Positions 54,892 to 63,563 of a stretch of 64,000 nucleotides of DNA are shown piece by piece; within the stretch, counting starts at the first letter, position 1, and every line of letters begins with the position of its first letter. Source of the DNA: Caulobacter sp. CCUG 60055 (GTDB lineage: Bacteria; Pseudomonadota; Alphaproteobacteria; Caulobacterales; Caulobacteraceae); assembly GCF_022750545.1 (NCBI RefSeq), contig NZ_PUIC01000003.1, forward strand, positions 62,001-126,000, read 5' to 3'. The translations under genes were made by a program, and so were the position numbers. Under the pieces are notes generated by a model, which was given only the letters and a program-made list of their open reading frames with translations, was not told where the DNA came from and made no database searches.

Positions 54892-56604
54892 ATGGCCATC
54901 GGCATTGCGGCCAACCGGCTTGAACTGCTCCAGATCGCCGACGCGGTCGCCCGTGAAAAGGGGATCGAGAAGGAGATCGTCATCGAGGCGATCGAGGAGG
55001 CCATCCAGAAGGCCGCCCGCACCCGCTACGGCGCCGAGCACGACATCCGGGTCAAGATCGACCCCAAGACCGGCGAACAGAGCCTCAAGCGCGTCGTCAC
55101 CGTGGTCGAGGACCCGGACGCCGCCGCCGGCGAGACGATCGAGAACGAATACGCCCACCAGCCCCTGTCGGACGCGCTGAAGGTCGACCGCGAGGCTTTC
55201 GTCGGCAAGACCTACGAAGAAGAGCTGCCGCCGTTCGAGTTCGGCCGGGTCCAGACCCAGATGGCCCGCCAGGTGGTCACCCATAAGGTCCGCGAGGCCG
55301 AGCGCGAGCGTCAATACGAAGAGTACAAGGATCGCGTCGGCGAGATCGTCAACGGCGTGGTCAAGCGCGTCGAGTACGGCAACGTCATCGTCGACCTGGG
55401 CCGCGGCGAAGGCATTATGCGCCGCGACCAGTCGATCCCGCGCGAGAACTTCAACATCGGCGACCGCTGCCGCGCCTACATCTACGACGTCCGTCGCGAG
55501 ACCAAGGGCCCGCAGATCATGCTCAGCCGGGCCCACGGCGGCTTCATGGCCAAGCTGTTCGCCCAGGAAGTGCCGGAAGTCTACGACGCCGTCATCGAGA
55601 TCCGCGCCGTCGCCCGCGACCCGGGCAGCCGCGCCAAGATGGCGGTGCTGTCGAACGACAGCTCGATCGACCCGGTCGGCGCCTGCGTCGGCATGCGCGG
55701 CAGCCGCGTCCAGGCGGTGGTCGCCGAGCTGCAGGGCGAGAAGATCGACATCATCCAGTGGTCGCCCGACGAAGCGACCTTCATCGTCAACGCCCTGGCC
55801 CCGGCCGAAGTCACCAAGGTGGTGATGGACGAGGAGGACGAGCGCGTCGAGGTGGTGGTGCCCGACGAGCAGCTGTCGCTGGCCATCGGCCGCCGCGGCC
55901 AGAACGTGCGCCTGGCCAGCCAGCTGTCCGGCTGGCAGATCGACATCATGACCGAAAGCCAGGAGAGCGAGCGCCGCCAGCGCGAGTTCGCCGAGCGCAC
56001 CGCCCTGTTCCAGGAAGCCCTGGACGTCGACGAGGTCATCGCCCAGCTGCTGGTCACCGAGGGCTTCGCCACCGTCGAGGACATCGCCTATGTCGAGGCG
56101 GACGAAATCTCGGCCATCGAGGGCTTCGACGAGGACACCGCCGAGGAGCTGCAGGCCCGCGCCCGCGAGTTCCTCGAGAAGGAAGCCGCCGAGTACGACG
56201 CCAAGCGCAAGGCCCTGGGCGTCGAGGACGGCGTGCTCGACATCGAGGGCGTCACCCTGCCGATGGCCGTCGCCCTGGGCGAGGGCGACATCAAGACGGT
56301 CGAGGACTTCGCCGGCCTGATCCCCGACGACCTGCGCGGCTGGTTCGAGACCAAGAACGGCGAGCGCGTGCGCGAGCCCGGCGTGCTCGAAAGCTTCAAC
56401 CTGTCGGCCGAGGACGCCGAGGCGCTGATCATGCGCGCCCGGGTGATCATGGGCTGGGTCGAGGCCCCGCCCGAGCCGGAGATCGAGCCGGAAGCCGAGG
56501 ACCTCGACTACGCCGAGGACGAGGCCGCCGAGGGCGAAGCCGTTGAAGGCGAAGCCGCCGAAGACCATGCCGTCGGCCAACAGGCCGCCGGAGAGGACGC
56601 CTAA
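54892..56604 (+). CDS. nusA: Transcription termination/antitermination factor NusA
   Basis: RNA polymerase elongation factor that promotes pausing, termination and antitermination. The 570-aa product has the N-terminal polymerase-binding domain ([47 protein letters not shown]), an S1 RNA-binding domain, two KH domains ([39 protein letters not shown]) and two acidic C-terminal repeats with helix-hairpin-helix ([21 protein letters not shown]). A Glu/Ala-rich tail ends the protein. Two bases separate it from rimP. Confidence 0.97.
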   Translation: MAIGIAANRLELLQIADAVAREKGIEKEIVIEAIEEAIQKAARTRYGAEHDIRVKIDPKTGEQSLKRVVTVVEDPDAAAGETIENEYAHQPLSDALKVDREAFVGKTYEEELPPFEFGRVQTQMARQVVTHKVREAERERQYEEYKDRVGEIVNGVVKRVEYGNVIVDLGRGEGIMRRDQSIPRENFNIGDRCRAYIYDVRRETKGPQIMLSRAHGGFMAKLFAQEVPEVYDAVIEIRAVARDPGSRAKMAVLSNDSSIDPVGACVGMRGSRVQAVVAELQGEKIDIIQWSPDEATFIVNALAPAEVTKVVMDEEDERVEVVVPDEQLSLAIGRRGQNVRLASQLSGWQIDIMTESQESERRQREFAERTALFQEALDVDEVIAQLLVTEGFATVEDIAYVEADEISAIEGFDEDTAEELQARAREFLEKEAAEYDAKRKALGVEDGVLDIEGVTLPMAVALGEGDIKTVEDFAGLIPDDLRGWFETKNGERVREPGVLESFNLSAEDAEALIMRARVIMGWVEAPPEPEIEPEAEDLDYAEDEAAEGEAVEGEAAEDHAVGQQAAGEDA

Positions 56605-56673
56605 GGCGGTCTCGCGCTCCGCCTCGACCGGCCCGGGCCGGCGGGGCGGACGGCGACATCGACGATCACAAGG

Positions 56674-57315
56674 ATGACCCGCGTCCCAGCCGCTCCCGCA
56701 ACCCACGCCCAGGCCTCCCGCGAGCGCCGCGACATCGTCACCGGCGCGGTGACCGACGAGGCTCGCCTCGTCCGCTTCGTCGCCGGTCCCGACGGGGTCG
56801 TGGTTCCCGACCTCGGCCGCAAGCTGCCGGGTCGCGGGCTCTGGGTCGCGGCCGACCGCGCCTCGGTCGAGACGGCCGCCCGCAAGGGCCTGTTCTCGCG
56901 CGCGGCCAAGACCAAGCTGACGGCGCCGGCCGACCTGGCCGATCAGGTCGAGGCGCTGCTTTTACGACGGGTTCTAAACGCCCTGGGCCTTGCGCGGCGC
57001 GCCGGCGATCTTACCTGGGGTTTCGAGAAGGCCTCCGCCGCGGTCGAAGCGGGCAAGGCGGCCTGGCTGGTCGAGGCCAGCGACGGCGCGGCCGACGGCC
57101 GGCGCAAGATGTTGCAGGCCTCTCGCCGGGCCCCGAACGCGCCCCGTCTGCTGGGGGTTTTCGCGTCCGGCGAATTGGGTTTGGCCTTAGGGCTGGATAA
57201 TGTGATACACCTCGTCTTCCTTGCGGGGCGAGGTTCCGACCGCTGGACGGCAGACGTCGAGCGGCTTTCGGGCTTCCGCCCGCTCCTTCCTGAGAGTTGG
57301 CGCGAGGAGCCTTGA
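56674..57315 (+). CDS. ylxR: YlxR-L7Ae fusion RNA-binding protein (DUF448)
   Basis: A 213-aa protein combining an N-terminal YlxR/DUF448 domain (RRDIVTGAVTDEARLVRFVAGPDGVVVPDLGRKLPGRGLWV) with a C-terminal L7Ae/L30e-like domain (NALGLARRAGDLTWGFEKASAAVEAGKAAWLVEASD). Both are RNA-binding modules found between nusA and infB in many bacteria; alphaproteobacteria usually fuse them, as here. Exact role unknown. It follows nusA with a 69-base gap. Confidence 0.9.
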   Translation: MTRVPAAPATHAQASRERRDIVTGAVTDEARLVRFVAGPDGVVVPDLGRKLPGRGLWVAADRASVETAARKGLFSRAAKTKLTAPADLADQVEALLLRRVLNALGLARRAGDLTWGFEKASAAVEAGKAAWLVEASDGAADGRRKMLQASRRAPNAPRLLGVFASGELGLALGLDNVIHLVFLAGRGSDRWTADVERLSGFRPLLPESWREEP

Positions 57316-57375
57316 GAAGGGCGGGGCGATCTGCGGTCGCCTGCGGCCCTTTTCGCACATGGATTGTTCAGGTGA

Positions 57376-57399
57376 GCCGCCTCCTTCGCGGAGGGCGGC
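57376..57399 (+). other. GC-rich hairpin before infB
   Basis: GCCGCCTCC and GGAGGGCGGC form a strong hairpin with a TTCGC loop and one bulged base, 20 bases before the infB ATG. There is no T run, so it is not an intrinsic terminator. Its closeness to the start could affect initiation on the infB message. Confidence 0.35.
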
Positions 57400-57418
57400 G
57401 GGTATGTAAAGCGAGCGG

Positions 57419-60400
57419 ATGAGCGACGCGAACGACAATGAAAACCGCCCCGGCGGGCGGACGCCGTTGACCCTGAAGCCGCGCGCGGGCGCGGTCAGCG
57501 CGGGCACGGTGAAGCAGAGCTTCAGCCACGGCCGCTCCAAGACCGTGGTGGTGGAGACCAAGCGGCGCCGCGTCGACGGCCCGCAGGGCGGCGTCAACCT
57601 GGCCGCTCCGTCGAACGCCGAGCGCCGTCCCGAGCCGCGCCCGCAGGGCGGCGGCCAGCAACGGCCGTCCGCGCCGTCGTCGCAATCGCACCTCGGCCTG
57701 TCGCAGGACGAGCTTCGCGCCCGCCAGCGCGCCATCGAACTGGCGCGCGAGCAGCAGGAGCGCCAGGTCGCCGAACGGCGCGACCAGGAAGAGCGCGTGC
57801 GCGCCGAGGACGAGCGCCGTCGCCGCGAGGCCGAGGCCAAGGCCGCCGCCGAGCGCGCCGCCGCCCAGCCGGCGCCCGCCCCGGTCCAGCCCGCGGCCCC
57901 CGCGCCGCAGCCGGTCGCCGCCGCGCCGCAAGCGCCCGTCCAGGCCCAAGCCCCGGCTCAGGCTCCGGCCCCGCAGGCCGCCGCGCCGCGCGCCGAGGCG
58001 CCCCGGGCCGAGCCCCCCCGTGCGGAAGCCCCGCGCGCCGAGGCCCCGCGCCCGGCCGCGCCGCAGCGCAGCTACGAACAGCGCCGCGAGGACGTCCGTC
58101 GCGACGACCGCAGCTCGACCACCACCTATCGCCCGCAGCCGAGCTTCGGCCAGCGCGCGCCGCGCGAAGGCGACCGGCCGCGTCCTGAGTTCCGCAACGA
58201 ACGCGCCCCGCGCGAGGGCGGCTACACCCAGCGCCCGCCGCGCGACGGCGACCGGCCCCGCGGCGACCGCCCGCAAGGCGACCGTCCCCAGGGCGACCGT
58301 CCACCGCGCGCCGGCGAGACCGTCCGCTATTCGGCCCTGGCGCCGCGTCCCGCCGGCCCCCGTCCGGGCGGCCCGCGTCCCGGCGGCCCCGGCGCCCGGC
58401 CCGCCGCCGCGCCGGCGACGCCGGAAGTGCAACGCGCCACCCGCCAGGCCCCTCCGGGCGCCGGCAAGGACCGCCGTCCGTCCGAGATCGACGACGAGGC
58501 CGCGATCAAGCGCGCCAAGGGCGCTCCGGCTCCCAAGGCCGTCAGCCGGGTCAAGGGCGCGCCCCAGCGCCGCGAAGGTCGTCTGACCATCCAGGCCGTG
58601 GCCGGCGACGGCGAGTCCGCCGACCGCATGCGCTCGCTGGCCTCGGTCCGCCGGGCCCGCGAACGCGAGAAGGAAAAGCGCCGGGGCGGCGCCCAGGAAC
58701 AACAGAAGGTCGCCCGCGACGTGGTCATTCCCGACGTCATCACCGTCCAGGACCTGTCGCAGCGCATGGCCACCCGCGCCGTGGACGTGATCAAGTTCAT
58801 GATGCGCCAGGGCATGATGCTCAAGGTCAACGACGTCCTCGACGCCGACACCGCCGAGCTGATCGCCACCGAGTTCGGCCACAACGTCACCCGCGTGTCG
58901 GAATCCGACGTCGAAACCGGCTTCCTCGACGCCGAGGACCATGACGACCACCTGCTGCCGCGTCCGCCGGTCGTGGCGGTGATGGGCCACGTCGACCACG
59001 GCAAGACCAGCCTGCTCGACGCCCTGCGCTCGGCCGACGTGGCCGGGGGCGAGCACGGCGGCATCACCCAGCACATCGGCGCCTATCAGGTGCGTCTGGA
59101 AGACGGCCAGCGGGTCACCTTCCTCGACACGCCCGGCCACGCCGCGTTCAGCGCCATGCGCGCCCGCGGCGCCAACGTCACCGACATCGTGGTGCTGGTG
59201 GTGGCCGCCGACGACGGCGTCATGCCCCAGACGATCGAGGCCATCCAGCACGCCAAGGCGGCGGACGCCCCGATCATCATCGCGGTCAACAAGATCGACA
59301 AGCCGGACGCCGACTCGACCCGCGTGGTCAACGAGCTGCTCCAGCACGAGATCGTGGTCGAGAGCCTGGGCGGCGACACCCAGTTGATCGAGGTGTCGGC
59401 CACCAAGAAGATCGGCCTCGACAAGCTGATCGACGCCATCCTGGTCCAGGCCGAGATCATGGACCTCAAGGCCAACCCCGACCGCACGGCCGAGGGCGTG
59501 GTCATCGAGGCCAAGCTCGACAAGGGCCGCGGCGCCGTGGCCACCGTGCTGGTCAAGCGCGGCACGCTCAAGCGCGGCGACATCGTCGTCGCCGGCTCGA
59601 ACTGGGGCCGCGTGCGCGCCCTGATCAACGAGCGCGACGAGCAGGTGGCGCAGGCCGGCCCGTCCGAGCCGGTGGAGGTGCTGGGCCTCGACGGCGCGCC
59701 CTCGCCCGGCGAAGCCATGGCCGTGGTCGAGAACGAAGCCCGCGCCCGCGAGCTGACCGAGTACCGCATCCGCCAGAAGCGCAACAAGACCTCGGTCAAC
59801 CCGGTGGCCGCCGGCGTGTCGCTGGCCGACATGATGGCCAAGCTGCAGGACAAGAAGGTCAGCGAACTGGCGCTGATCATCAAGGCCGACGTGCAGGGTT
59901 CGGCCGAGGCCATCGTCACCTCGCTCGACAAGCTGGGCACCGACGAGGTCCGCGCGCGGATCATCGCCTCGGGCGCCGGCGCCATCAACGAGAGCGACGT
60001 GCTGCTGGCCAAGGGCGCCGGCGCGCCGATCCTCGGCTTCAACGTCCGCGCCTCCAAGCAGGCGCGCGAACTGGCCGAGCGCGAGGGCGTCGAGATCCGC
60101 TACTATGCGATCATCTACGACCTGCTCGACGACATTAAGTCGGTGATGTCCGGCATGCTGTCGCCGCTGCTGCGCGAAACCTTCCTCGGCAACGCCGAGG
60201 TGCTCGAGGTGTTCGACATCACCAAGGTCGGCAAGGTCGCCGGCTGCAAGGTCACCGAGGGCTCGGTCCGCAAGGGCGCCAAGGTCCGCATCGTCCGCGA
60301 CGGCGTGGTGGTGCTGGAGCTGGGCACGCTGCAGACGCTCAAGCGCTTCAAGGACGAGGTCAACGAGGTGCCCTCGGGCCAGGAATGCGGCATGGCGTTC

Positions 60401-60475
60401 CAGGGCTTCCAGGACATCAAGGTCGGCGACACCATCGAGTGCTTCACCGTCGAGACGGTGCAGCGGTCGCTCTAG
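57419..60475 (+). CDS. infB: Translation initiation factor IF-2
   Basis: GTPase that brings initiator tRNA to the 30S subunit. The 1018-aa product starts with a long Pro/Ala/Arg-rich, low-complexity N-terminus (about residues 1-400; repeats such as [10 protein letters not shown] and GDRPQGDRP), then an IF2_N region ([26 protein letters not shown]), a G domain with [14 protein letters not shown] (G1), [18 protein letters not shown] (G3) and [11 protein letters not shown] (G4), and C-terminal domains. The strong terminator after it shows that rbfA and truB, its usual followers, are not here. Confidence 0.97.
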   Translation: MSDANDNENRPGGRTPLTLKPRAGAVSAGTVKQSFSHGRSKTVVVETKRRRVDGPQGGVNLAAPSNAERRPEPRPQGGGQQRPSAPSSQSHLGLSQDELRARQRAIELAREQQERQVAERRDQEERVRAEDERRRREAEAKAAAERAAAQPAPAPVQPAAPAPQPVAAAPQAPVQAQAPAQAPAPQAAAPRAEAPRAEPPRAEAPRAEAPRPAAPQRSYEQRREDVRRDDRSSTTTYRPQPSFGQRAPREGDRPRPEFRNERAPREGGYTQRPPRDGDRPRGDRPQGDRPQGDRPPRAGETVRYSALAPRPAGPRPGGPRPGGPGARPAAAPATPEVQRATRQAPPGAGKDRRPSEIDDEAAIKRAKGAPAPKAVSRVKGAPQRREGRLTIQAVAGDGESADRMRSLASVRRAREREKEKRRGGAQEQQKVARDVVIPDVITVQDLSQRMATRAVDVIKFMMRQGMMLKVNDVLDADTAELIATEFGHNVTRVSESDVETGFLDAEDHDDHLLPRPPVVAVMGHVDHGKTSLLDALRSADVAGGEHGGITQHIGAYQVRLEDGQRVTFLDTPGHAAFSAMRARGANVTDIVVLVVAADDGVMPQTIEAIQHAKAADAPIIIAVNKIDKPDADSTRVVNELLQHEIVVESLGGDTQLIEVSATKKIGLDKLIDAILVQAEIMDLKANPDRTAEGVVIEAKLDKGRGAVATVLVKRGTLKRGDIVVAGSNWGRVRALINERDEQVAQAGPSEPVEVLGLDGAPSPGEAMAVVENEARARELTEYRIRQKRNKTSVNPVAAGVSLADMMAKLQDKKVSELALIIKADVQGSAEAIVTSLDKLGTDEVRARIIASGAGAINESDVLLAKGAGAPILGFNVRASKQARELAEREGVEIRYYAIIYDLLDDIKSVMSGMLSPLLRETFLGNAEVLEVFDITKVGKVAGCKVTEGSVRKGAKVRIVRDGVVVLELGTLQTLKRFKDEVNEVPSGQECGMAFQGFQDIKVGDTIECFTVETVQRSL

Positions 60476-60499
60476 GCGATCCGATCAAGACGACGAAAG

Positions 60500-60530
60500 A
60501 AGGCGCGGACCGCAAGGCCCGCGCCTTTTT
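60500..60530 (+). terminator. Intrinsic terminator of infB
   Basis: AAGGCGCGG (60500-60508) pairs with CCGCGCCTT (60519-60527) around a 10-base loop and is followed by T residues, 25 bases after the infB stop. Confidence 0.8.
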
Positions 60531-60626
60531 CGTTCGCCGCGTGCGGCCGCGCCCTCGCCACGGCCCCAGGAACGGACGGGGGCGCCCCGCCCCGCCGATC
60601 CGCGACCTTGGCCGCCAGGCGCCCTG

Positions 60627-60809
60627 CTAGTCGTCGCCGGCGGCGGCGCGGATGAGGCGCAGGACGGAGCGGCGAACGGCGGGGCTCTTGATCGAGCGGT
60701 AGGCGGCGACCAGGCCGGCGAGCTCGTCCTCGGCCCGCCGCTCCGGATCGGCGCCGTCGGCGGGCGGCGAGATGCGGGATCGTTTGGCCAAGGCGCGGTC
60801 TCCGGTCAC
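60627..60809 (-). CDS. Hypothetical small protein (60 aa)
   Basis: A 60-codon frame starting with GTG at 60807-60809. The product reads MTGDRALAKRSRISPPADGA, then DPERRAEDELAGLVAAYRSI and KSPAVRRSVLRLIRAAAGDD. The last third resembles the C-terminal helix of some Caulobacter XRE-type regulators (xxRRSVLxLVRAxA), but there is no helix-turn-helix. It may be a stand-alone protein or a broken regulator. Coding character is moderate; no strong ribosome-binding site is visible. Confidence 0.4.
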   Translation of the reverse strand: MTGDRALAKRSRISPPADGADPERRAEDELAGLVAAYRSIKSPAVRRSVLRLIRAAAGDD

Positions 60810-61104
60810 GGGCGGGAAGGTGGAAGCTTGGAAGGGCGGCGGGAGCGGGCCATCCAGCCGCGAAACGGTGGATCGTCAGACCCGTACGGCGAAAGCCGAT
60901 CGAGCCCTCGCCGGGCCAGCTCGCCGGGACGCGCCCGCGATCTGCATCAACCTCGTCTTCGGCCATGCGGGGGCTCCCGGCGCAAGCGCTCGGTCCGGCC
61001 GCTGCAGCGGCCGGCTGGTGTTCAAAAGGAATGCCGCTAAACTGAAACGAATTTCGCCGACCAAGTCAACGAAATTCCGCCACCTAAGGAAGAATTTCGT
61101 TCAG
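60810..61104. other. Intergenic stretch with 20-bp palindrome and operator repeats
   Basis: About 295 bases without a convincing gene. It contains a perfect 20-bp palindrome, CCGGCCGCTGCAGCGGCCGG (60995-61014), without a T run, and then an abrupt drop in GC (from about 61020) that carries the three GAATTTCG repeats before the XRE gene. The palindrome marks the boundary between GC-rich core and the AT-richer islet. Confidence 0.5.
61049..61099. promoter_or_regulatory. Three operator-like repeats upstream of the XRE gene
   Basis: GAATTTCG occurs at 61049-61056, as its inverse CGAAATTC at 61070-61077, and again direct at 61092-61099. Starts are 21 and 22 bases apart, close to two turns of DNA, so all copies face the same side of the helix. 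The last copy lies 5 bases before the ATG of the XRE gene, in the position of the ribosome-binding region. Autorepression by that XRE protein is likely (inference). Confidence 0.6.
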
Positions 61105-61335
61105 ATGATCGTCGCGCCGCAAGTCCGAATGGCTCGTGCAGCCCTTGGCATAAGCGTTCGCGAACTCGCTCAGCGCTCCGGAGTGGCCGATTCCACGATC
61201 CTTCGGTTCGAGACGGGGCGAGGCGGCATACTCGCGGCCAATCTCCATCGCATCCAGGCCACGTTGGAAGAAGGCGGCGTCATCTTCATCGGACCAGACG
61301 CCGACGGCGGCCCCGGCGTGCGGTTGAAGGCTTAA
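61105..61335 (+). CDS. XRE-family HTH regulator
   Basis: A 76-aa single-domain DNA-binding protein. The HTH lies at about residues 15-35 (ALGISVRELAQRSGVADSTILRFETGRGGI), then LHRIQATLEEGGVIFIGPDADGGPGVRL, the ending typical of small phage- and plasmid-like regulators that carry a GGPGVRL tail. The ATG at 61105 is chosen as homology starts there. No ribosome-binding site is clear because the third operator repeat covers that region. It is the first intact gene of the islet. Confidence 0.8.
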   Translation: MIVAPQVRMARAALGISVRELAQRSGVADSTILRFETGRGGILAANLHRIQATLEEGGVIFIGPDADGGPGVRLKA

Positions 61336-61430
61336 ACCGTCGTCACGGCTTGGCAGGATATCCACCAGGGGGAAGGCCGATCTCCCCAGACAGGCGTGTT
61401 CGCCCTCCACGGGCTGACGAAGGCCGCGTT

Positions 61431-61472
61431 GCGCCACGAGCTGCCGTTGGCGGCGCACCAGATTCCGGACAT
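61431..61472 (+). repeat. Direct repeat copy 1 in the islet
   Basis: A 42-base segment (GCGCCAC...GACAT) with about 34 of 42 positions identical to 61949-61990, in the same orientation. The two copies enclose the orphan gene 61553-61876. Confidence 0.45.
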
Positions 61473-61552
61473 TCAGTCGCCAGCGCTAATGGCGAAACCC
61501 GACCCGTTGCGGATATTGGCGCTGGCTGCATTGGGCAGTCTAGATTGGCACA

Positions 61553-61876
61553 ATGACCCAGGACCAGATCGAAGCCGCCTTGGCCGCCGCCCTCACTGCA
61601 AACGGCTCCGGGCCACTGCCATTTGAGCAGATGATGGACCTGATCGAACTCGGCCGATCGCGCGGTCTATCCGTTTCAACCATTGATGCGACTTGTGACA
61701 ATGGGCGGTGGCCAAGATCGGACCTGGGCTTCCATGTCGGTAGCGAAGAACTTGATCGTATGGCTGACGACCTTTCGGCGCGGGCTGACACCACGGCTGA
61801 ATGGGCTAAAGAGAGCTACAGGACGATGATTGTCGAGGACGGCGTCGAGTTTGAGGTGTGGTTCTGGCGCGACTAG
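61553..61876 (+). CDS. Orphan hypothetical protein (107 aa)
   Basis: A 107-codon frame starting with ATG, without a clear ribosome-binding site. The product begins MTQDQIEAALAAALTANGSG and ends EDGVEFEVWFWRD; it is acidic, helical in prediction, with no membrane segment or motif that I recognise. Base composition is lower in GC than neighbours and codon use is less GC3-biased, suggesting transfer. It lies between two imperfect 42-base direct repeats. It may be genuine; the antisense reading is the tail of the decayed TIR-like gene. Confidence 0.45.
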   Translation: MTQDQIEAALAAALTANGSGPLPFEQMMDLIELGRSRGLSVSTIDATCDNGRWPRSDLGFHVGSEELDRMADDLSARADTTAEWAKESYRTMIVEDGVEFEVWFWRD

Positions 61877-61948
61877 ATCATCTCGATCAGCATGTCTCGC
61901 AACCACCCTTTCCCGTCGAACGTAGCGTCGGCTCCAGAGGGCCCGACA

Positions 61949-61990
61949 GCGCCACTTGCGGCCGTTGGGATCGCTCCAGATTCCAGACAT
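61949..61990 (+). repeat. Direct repeat copy 2 in the islet
   Basis: Partner of 61431-61472 (about 81% identity over 42 bases). Its right edge coincides with the point where the decayed TIR-like reading frame on the minus strand loses family resemblance, so it looks like an insertion or recombination junction. Confidence 0.45.
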
Positions 61991-62275
61991 CATCATCACG
62001 TTGGGATTGACCACCTTCTTGCCACCCGGCGTGGTCGCTACTGGGGTGCGGTCGGCCACGAACACCGCGCATTCGCGGATCTTACGCAGAATAGTCTCGG
62101 CAGCCGGCGGCGAGCCCGGCACGTTACTGGTGTCGGAGTCGACCTCCGGTCGCTCGGCGTCCTCAAGGTCAGGATGACTGGTCAGCTGTTCGCCAGCGAC
62201 ATCGAGGGCCGTGCGGACGAAATGGCGGCCGGAGGCCTGATGGGTGTCGCTCTGTCACGATCAGAAGACTTTTAC
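61988..62275 (-). pseudogene. Decayed TIR-like/nucleotide-binding gene
   Basis: Read from 62275 downward, the minus strand translates as KVF-stop-S-stop-QSD followed by THQASGRHFVRTALD, EVDSDTSNVPGSPPAAETIL, RKIRECAVFVADRTPV and VVNPNVMM. I recall a family of bacterial TIR-like or nucleoside-transferase-like proteins that start with F(Y/W)SWQSD and contain DxxxxPGSPDI...I..CDVFVADxT...NPNVxxELGYA. Here the Tyr/Trp and Trp codons are both TGA (62261-62263 and 62255-62257), and resemblance stops after NPNVMM, at the 42-base repeat. A GGAGGAGGG lies just upstream of where translation should begin. The family name is uncertain. Confidence 0.6.
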
Positions 62276-62354
62276 GCCCTCCTCCAAATCAGCCGACGCC
62301 ACCTCATATTCTTACATAGGCGAGCGAATTGGGAGCCCTGGATGACGGGCGATC

Positions 62355-62720
62355 CTATGCCGTAGCCTCAGACGCCTGATCATCTTCATTTTCATCGTCA
62401 TCGCCCGCGAACATAGGATTTTTACCAGCCAAGATCGCCCGCAACCGCCTGAGACTTTGTTCGCTCCAACTACTCATGCTGGTGCCTTCCTTCTCCGCCC
62501 TCATCCGCGCGAGAACGGTGTCAGCGTCGAACAACTGGTCGAGCGAAGAACGGTCCGCGCTGTAGCCCGGCGGGACGATCAGACCCGCAATGGAGGCGCG
62601 CGCCTCATGGCCCTCTAACTGCGCGGTAAGCGACTTACGAAGGTCGTCGTCCCAGTTGACGTGAAGCGCAAGCTGGGACCAAGCTGCTTTGACGTGGTGC
62701 GTCGAGCGTTGCGGTCGGCT
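62355..62720 (-). pseudogene. C-terminal remnant of an unrecognised gene
   Basis: An open minus-strand frame ending at the TAG at 62355-62357 shows protein-like composition (...KAAWSQLALHVNWDDDLRK, SLTAQLEGHEARASIAGLIV, PPGYSADRSSLDQLFDADTV, LARMRAEKEGTSMSSWSEQS, LRRLRAILAGKNPMF...) but has no plausible start. Upstream it runs into a GC-rich non-coding sequence. It lies directly upstream of the decayed TIR-like gene on the same strand, so both are probably remains of one operon. I do not recognise the family. Confidence 0.4.
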
Positions 62721-62946
62721 AAGGGCTCCTTGCGGTCCTTGGGACCGTCCGTTTCCGGGTAGCTTCGCGCAGTAATCTCGGACGTCAGCGGTGGGCTCCG
62801 TCCGACGACCGGAGCGGGCTCTTAGTTGACCTTGGAGAGGTCCGCGTTGCGGGAAGAGCGCAGCGTTTAAGCGCGGCGCGCCTCCCCGCCTTGATCCCGC
62901 CCGCGTTCGGCTCCATCAAGCGGGGCGACAGGGATGGGATCGTGCG
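62721..62946. other. Non-coding stretch with a short hairpin
   Basis: About 225 bases without a convincing gene, rich in direct GGAGCGGGCTC-like and CGGTCC-TTG-GGACCG elements (the latter an inverted repeat at 62733-62747). No tRNA or known RNA is recognisable. It marks the right edge of the islet. Confidence 0.35.
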
Positions 62947-63516
62947 ATGACCTCACGCTTCAAGCCGACGGCCGCCGCCCTGGCGGTCCTGCTGGCGGCC
63001 GGCCTCGCCGGCGGCCGGGCCGAGGCCGCGCGCAAGATGTATTCCTACGACGCCGCCTCCGACCTGACGCGCGCCTTCGTCTATGACGGCCTGACCATCA
63101 TCTTCGAGAAGGGCCTGACGGGACAGAGGGTCGAGCGGGTGCTGTCGACCGGCACGCAGGGCGAGGCGGCGCTGAAGCCGGCCTCGGGCGGCGACCTGGG
63201 CAAGGGCGGTCTGGCGGCCGTGCTGGAGCCGGGGGCCGAGGAGCGCGACCTTTACCTCGTCACCGACGCCAAGGACGGGCCGGCCTTCATCCGCGCCGCC
63301 TGCCGGGTGAAGACCAAGGGCTGGCTGGCCTTCGGCCGCCTGCGCGCGGGCGAGCCGCTGCGCATCCACGCCATCGGCCTCGACCCGGCCACCGGCCAGG
63401 CCCGCCGCTGCGCCACCTGGGAGTTCACCTTTCACGGCGAATGGCCGCTGGAGGCCCTGGGGAACCTGAACCGCGCGCCGACCCCGCCGCCCAACTCTAT
63501 TCGCACGCCCAATTGA
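62947..63516 (+). CDS. Exported protein of unknown function
   Basis: A 189-aa protein with a signal peptide (MTSRFKPTAAALAVLLAAGL then AGGRAEA), so probably periplasmic. The mature part starts ARKMYSYDAASDLTRAFVYDGLTIIFEKG and has two Cys (AACRVKTKG and RRCATWEF) that could form a disulfide, with a Pro-rich tail. I do not recognise a family; it is near the Caulobacterales hypothetical class in composition. It lies 48 bases upstream of a dienelactone hydrolase gene on the same strand and may be co-transcribed with it. Confidence 0.7.
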   Translation: MTSRFKPTAAALAVLLAAGLAGGRAEAARKMYSYDAASDLTRAFVYDGLTIIFEKGLTGQRVERVLSTGTQGEAALKPASGGDLGKGGLAAVLEPGAEERDLYLVTDAKDGPAFIRAACRVKTKGWLAFGRLRAGEPLRIHAIGLDPATGQARRCATWEFTFHGEWPLEALGNLNRAPTPPPNSIRTPN

Positions 63517-63563
63517 CCTGAGCGGTGTTAGGCTGCCCGTCCAAAGCCTTGGGAGGGGCGCAG

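Noticed and set aside
61396-61626. 76-codon plus-strand frame before the orphan gene
   Set aside because: It overlaps a repeat copy and the start of the better-supported 107-aa frame; no homology and no ribosome-binding site.
62261-62263. Recoding of TGA (Trp or selenocysteine) to rescue the TIR-like gene
   Set aside because: Two TGA within three codons, no selenocysteine element visible, and the gene's C-terminus is missing, so decay is simpler.
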